Positions 5,678 through 8,265 of a DNA stretch of 8,265 nt are shown in pieces. The DNA comes from Firm-04 sp045600205 (GTDB taxonomy: Bacteria > Bacillota > Clostridia > Oscillospirales > Ruminococcaceae): contig JAZRXM010000037.1 of the NCBI GenBank assembly GCA_045600205.1, positions 1 through 8,265 of the forward strand, written 5' to 3'. The first letter of the stretch is position 1. Each line of letters starts with the position of its first letter. The translations under genes were made by a program, and so were the position numbers. Under the pieces are notes generated by a model. That model searched no databases, was not told the origin of the DNA, and saw only the letters and a program-made list of their open reading frames with translations.

Positions 5678-5746
5678 GGGGAACCCCTTAATAGGGTTTC
5701 CCATCCCCCTCCTGATTTGTTGAACGAAACTTTTGAGATGGATGCC
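5678..5746. repeat. Module A repeat, copy 2
   Basis: Sixty-nine bp that match both ends of 338-490 but lack its 82-bp insert. The hairpin arms (5676-5686 and 5694-5704) form 11 pairs including one G-U, with a 7-nt loop. There is no T-run on either side, so it is a weaker terminator than copy 1. It lies 5 bp before the 81-bp unit at 5752. Confidence 0.75.
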
Positions 5747-5751
5747 TTACT

Positions 5752-5832
5752 ATCACGAGGAGTCCAGAGGGAATCATTCCCTCCGGTAGGGTTTGGGGCA
5801 ACGCCCCATTATCAATGCGCCGCCGGCACCTC
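5752..5832. repeat. 81-bp two-hairpin repeat (module C), copy 2
   Basis: Starts ATCACGAGGAGTCCAGAGGG. Hairpin 1 is GAGGGAAT/ATTCCCTC (5767-5783) and hairpin 2 is TGGGGC-AAC-GCCCCA. It ends GCGCCGCCGGCACCTC, 2 bp from the argB stop codon at 5835-5837. Confidence 0.75.
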
Positions 5833-5834
5833 CA

Positions 5835-6725
5835 TCAGTACACGCTCAGGAATTGCGTGCCGACGCCCTCGTTGCTGCAAATCTCCACCAGAATGGAGTG
5901 CGGTACTCTGCCGTCAATGATGACCGCTTTTTTCACGCCGCGGCGAATCGCCTCAACACAGCAGTCGATTTTCGGAATCATGCCGCCCGAAATGATACCC
6001 TGACGCTTCAAATCCTGCACCTCACTGATGCTGACTGACGGAATCAACGTAGACGGGTCATTTTTATCACGCAGCAGACCCGCAATGTCGGTCATCAGGA
6101 TGAGGTTTTCCGCACCCAGAGCCGCCGCGATCGCAGCCGCCGCAGTGTCCGCATTGACGTTATAAACCTGACCGTTTTCGCCGCAGGCAACCGTTGCAAT
6201 GACAGGCACGTAGCCGTTATCCAGCGCGGTCAGAATCGGTTTCGTATCCACACCGACGATCTCGCCAACCATACCGAGGTCGGGCTTGGATTCCTTTTTC
6301 TTCGCCTGCAACATCGCGCCGTCAATACCGCTCAGACCCAGTGCCTGACCGTGGTGACGGGTCAGATGGGAAACCAGCTCCTTGTTGACTTTACCGGCCA
6401 GCACCATACGGACAACGTCAGCAGTTTCGGCATCTGTGTATCGCAGACCGCCGATGAACTTGCTCTCAATGTTCAGGCGGCTGAGCATATCGCTGATCTC
6501 AGGACCGCCGCCGTGTACCAGAACCACGCGGATGCCGACCAGCGACAGCAGCACGATATCGCTCATGACGCACTCTTTCAGAGCCTCGTTGGTCATGGCG
6601 TTTCCGCCGTACTTGACCACGATGATCTTCTGGTTGTAACGCTGAATATAGGGCAGGGCGTCGATCAGCACCTGCGAGCGGATTTGGGTTGAGATTGCCT
6701 CAGGGATTTCCATATTTTGCATCAT
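5835..6725 (-). CDS. argB: N-acetylglutamate kinase ArgB
   Basis: Phosphorylates N-acetylglutamate with ATP, the committed step of acetylated arginine synthesis; cytoplasmic amino-acid-kinase fold, 296 residues, normal length. Seen: N-terminal helix ending in ALPYIQRY (23-30), nucleotide-binding KYGGNAM (38-44), substrate loop HGGGPEI (71-77), and GGMIPKID in the C-terminal half. The N-terminal helix and the end segment ILVEICSNEGVGTQF resemble the arginine-inhibited hexameric type (Thermotoga/Pseudomonas) rather than the short E. coli enzyme, so feedback inhibition by arginine is inferred. It follows argJ by 30 bp. The start is slightly uncertain: two tandem ATGs sit at 6725 and 6722, but the GGAG motif at 6739-6742 is 13 nt from the first, farther than ideal. 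An in-frame ATT at 6731 would be 7 nt from it. The stop codon lies 2 bp from the end of an 81-bp hairpin repeat. Confidence 0.97.
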   Translation of the reverse strand: MMQNMEIPEAISTQIRSQVLIDALPYIQRYNQKIIVVKYGGNAMTNEALKECVMSDIVLLSLVGIRVVLVHGGGPEISDMLSRLNIESKFIGGLRYTDAETADVVRMVLAGKVNKELVSHLTRHHGQALGLSGIDGAMLQAKKKESKPDLGMVGEIVGVDTKPILTALDNGYVPVIATVACGENGQVYNVNADTAAAAIAAALGAENLILMTDIAGLLRDKNDPSTLIPSVSISEVQDLKRQGIISGGMIPKIDCCVEAIRRGVKKAVIIDGRVPHSILVEICSNEGVGTQFLSVY

Positions 6726-6755
6726 AAGAATGACGGCACTCCTTTTTTTGAATAA

Positions 6756-8057
6756 TCAGCTTCTGTAATCGCCATTGATTTTGACGTAATTATAGGTCAG
6801 GTCGCAGCCCCAGCAAACCGCAGACTGATCGCCGCAGCCCAGAGAGATCAGCACCTGAATCTCGTCCTCCAGCAAAATTTCCTTTGCCTTATCCTCGGAG
6901 AACGGTACACCGCAGCCTTTCTTTGCGACGTTGATGACGCCCTTTGCGGATGCGAGATCGACATCCACGAGGTTGACGTCATATTCTGCGCCGGAATAAC
7001 CCATCGCGCAGGCGATTCTGCCCCAGTTTGCGTCTGCGCCGAACATTGCCGCCTTGAACAGGCTGGACATAATGACGCTTTTTGCGATTGTTTCGGCAGT
7101 TTCCTCGCTGTTCGCGTTGCTGACAACGCATTCGATCAGCTTGGTTGCGCCTTCGCCGTCGGCAGCGCACATTCTCGCCAGATTCAGAAGAATGGCGTAG
7201 AGGGCATCGCGGAACATGACGTAATCGGCGTTTTCCTTCGTAATTTCGGCATTTTCAGCCATACCGTTTGCCATCACGCAAACCATATCGTTGGTGGAGG
7301 TATCGCCGTCCACGGAAACGCGGTTGAGGGTCAAACGAACCACATCGGAAAGTGCCTGCTGGATCATCGCGGGAGCGATTGCGCAGTCAGTGGTGAGGAA
7401 CGTCAGCGTGGTTGCCATATTCGGACGAATCATGCCGCTGCCTTTGAGCATACCGCCAAGATGGCAGGTTTTGCCGCCGACCGTAAACTCAACTGCGATT
7501 TCTTTTTCGCGCGTATCTGTGGTCATAATCGCGTGCATCGCCTCTTTGTTGCCCTCGTAGGAAAGACCCTCTGCGAGCTTGGGGGCTGCGGCAGCGATCG
7601 GCTCGATCGGGAGGATCTGACCGATGACGCCCGTGGATGCGACCACGACATCAGACGCATTGATTTTCAGTGCATCTGCGGCGATTTTACACATAGCTTC
7701 TGCCTTTTCGACGCCGTCAGCGTTGCAGGTGTTTGCGTTGACGGAGTTTACGATGACTGCCTGTGCGTGACCGTCCGCGATGTTTTTCTTGGTGACCAGA
7801 ATCGGTGCGCCCTTGACCTTGTTGGTGGTATAGACCGCTGCGACATTACACATTTTGTCAGCGAAAATCATCGCAAGGTCGTTCTTTTTAGGAGCATCGT
7901 CGGTGACGCCGTTTGCTGCGAGATTCTGTTCCGTTGCGCCCTCATCGGTCAAAGCCTGATGACGCAGACCGCAGCAAATCCCGTTTGCCTTGAAACCTTT
8001 GGCAGCGCAAACGCCGCCCTCCACAAATTTGTATTGTTCAAAACTTTGCAGTTTCAT
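6756..8057 (-). CDS. argJ: Bifunctional ornithine acetyltransferase / N-acetylglutamate synthase ArgJ
   Basis: ArgJ moves the acetyl group from N-acetylornithine to glutamate, giving ornithine and regenerating N-acetylglutamate. Some family members also use acetyl-CoA. Cytoplasmic Ntn-fold enzyme, 433 residues here. Visible motifs: GFKANGI near 21-27, the STGVIG oxyanion-type loop at 141-146, and the self-cleavage motif KGSGMIRPNMATT at 205-217, with predicted cleavage between Ala215 and Thr216, the catalytic nucleophile. The C-terminus (GCDLTYNYVKINGDYRS) is family-typical. The ATG at 8057 is chosen because AAGGAA lies 6 nt upstream; an in-frame upstream extension starts at a TTG with no ribosome binding site. 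Odd feature: about 27 extra, partly acidic residues at roughly 31-58, between the GFKANGICCG segment and KKNDLAMI, where most ArgJ proteins have only a few. No clear promoter precedes it, so it may be transcribed with a gene beyond the right edge (argC is the usual neighbour). Identity is very secure; whether it is mono- or bifunctional cannot be read from the sequence. Confidence 0.97.
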   Translation of the reverse strand: MKLQSFEQYKFVEGGVCAAKGFKANGICCGLRHQALTDEGATEQNLAANGVTDDAPKKNDLAMIFADKMCNVAAVYTTNKVKGAPILVTKKNIADGHAQAVIVNSVNANTCNADGVEKAEAMCKIAADALKINASDVVVASTGVIGQILPIEPIAAAAPKLAEGLSYEGNKEAMHAIMTTDTREKEIAVEFTVGGKTCHLGGMLKGSGMIRPNMATTLTFLTTDCAIAPAMIQQALSDVVRLTLNRVSVDGDTSTNDMVCVMANGMAENAEITKENADYVMFRDALYAILLNLARMCAADGEGATKLIECVVSNANSEETAETIAKSVIMSSLFKAAMFGADANWGRIACAMGYSGAEYDVNLVDVDLASAKGVINVAKKGCGVPFSEDKAKEILLEDEIQVLISLGCGDQSAVCWGCDLTYNYVKINGDYRS

Positions 8058-8070
8058 GTGTTTTTCCTTT

Positions 8071-8105
8071 CTATATCGAGTTTTTCCAAAGGGTGATTGA
8101 TATAG
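8071..8105. promoter_or_regulatory. Inverted repeat upstream of argJ, possible operator or leader hairpin
   Basis: CTATATC (8071-8077) and GATATAG (8099-8105) are perfect 7-bp arms 21 nt apart, just upstream of the argJ ribosome binding site. No -35/-10 pair is convincing here. It may be an operator or chance. Confidence 0.3.
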
Positions 8106-8188
8106 CATTTTCGCCAACAAAAGCGGCGAGCAGGGAATTAGAGGGGGAAAGAATAAGGTGTTTCGCGCTCCGCGGATGTAGCCGCTTT

Positions 8189-8265
8189 ATCACGGGATTC
8201 CAAAGGGACACCGTCCCTTTGCCAGAGGTTTGGGGACGGAGTCCCCATTACAAATGCACCGCAGG
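8189..8265. repeat. 81-bp two-hairpin repeat (module C), copy 3, cut by the window edge
   Basis: Starts ATCACGGGATTCCAAAGGGA. Hairpin 1 is a perfect 9-bp stem (CAAAGGGAC/GTCCCTTTG, 8201-8221, 3-nt loop). Hairpin 2 is TGGGGAC-GGA-GTCCCCA (8231-8247). It then continues ATTACAAATGCACCGCAGG to the window end. Stem bases differ from copy 2 but stay paired. Confidence 0.75.

Noticed and set aside
8058..8120. 21-residue extension of ArgJ
   Set aside because: It starts at a TTG with no ribosome binding site and covers an inverted repeat; MKLQSFEQYKF after AAGGAA is the better start.

Overview
The window looks like chromosomal DNA from a Gram-positive, anaerobic Firmicute, most likely a Ruminococcus-like member of the Oscillospiraceae (inference). 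The reasons are strong GGAGG-type ribosome binding sites, use of TTG and GTG starts, the argJ-argB-argD-argF order, MEP-pathway isoprenoid genes, and GC-rich hairpin repeats between transcription units. All nine convincing genes are on the minus strand, so the window reads functionally from right to left.

Right part (8265 to 2786): arginine biosynthesis. argJ and argB are 30 bp apart and probably cotranscribed. A 433-bp gap full of hairpin repeats then separates them from argD, which has its own promoter and a TTG start. argD is followed closely by an unrecognised 159-residue protein and by argF. Together the enzymes run the acetyl-recycling route: ArgJ regenerates N-acetylglutamate while releasing ornithine, ArgB phosphorylates N-acetylglutamate, ArgD makes N-acetylornithine, and ArgF converts ornithine to citrulline. 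argC, argG, argH and carbamoyl-phosphate synthase are not in the window.

Left part (2745 to 330): a separate operon that starts at a perfect-consensus promoter (TTGACA, 17 bp, TATAAT). It encodes a helical protein with three zinc ribbons, then IspD, IspF and a small ArsC/YffB-like thioredoxin-fold protein. The four genes are packed with gaps of 1, 4 and 9 nt, and each ribosome binding site lies in or over the end of the preceding gene. The operon ends at a clear intrinsic terminator at 363-330. IspD and IspF catalyse the third and fifth steps of the MEP pathway to isoprenoid precursors.

Non-coding DNA: the gaps hold a mosaic family of short hairpin repeats. Three copies of an 81-bp two-hairpin unit lie at 5554-5634, 5752-5832 and 8189-8265 (the last cut by the window edge). 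A second module occurs at 338-490 and 5678-5746, and the first of these copies carries about 82 extra bases with an architecture similar to the 81-bp unit. Positions 1-329 have no convincing gene, only a possible outward promoter and an AT-rich palindrome. I see no CRISPR array, rRNA, tRNA, transposase or clear riboswitch. The genes are mostly ordinary biosynthesis. The parts most worth a second look are the repeat family, the unknown gene inside the arg cluster, the ArgJ insertion and the zinc-ribbon gene coupled to ispD.
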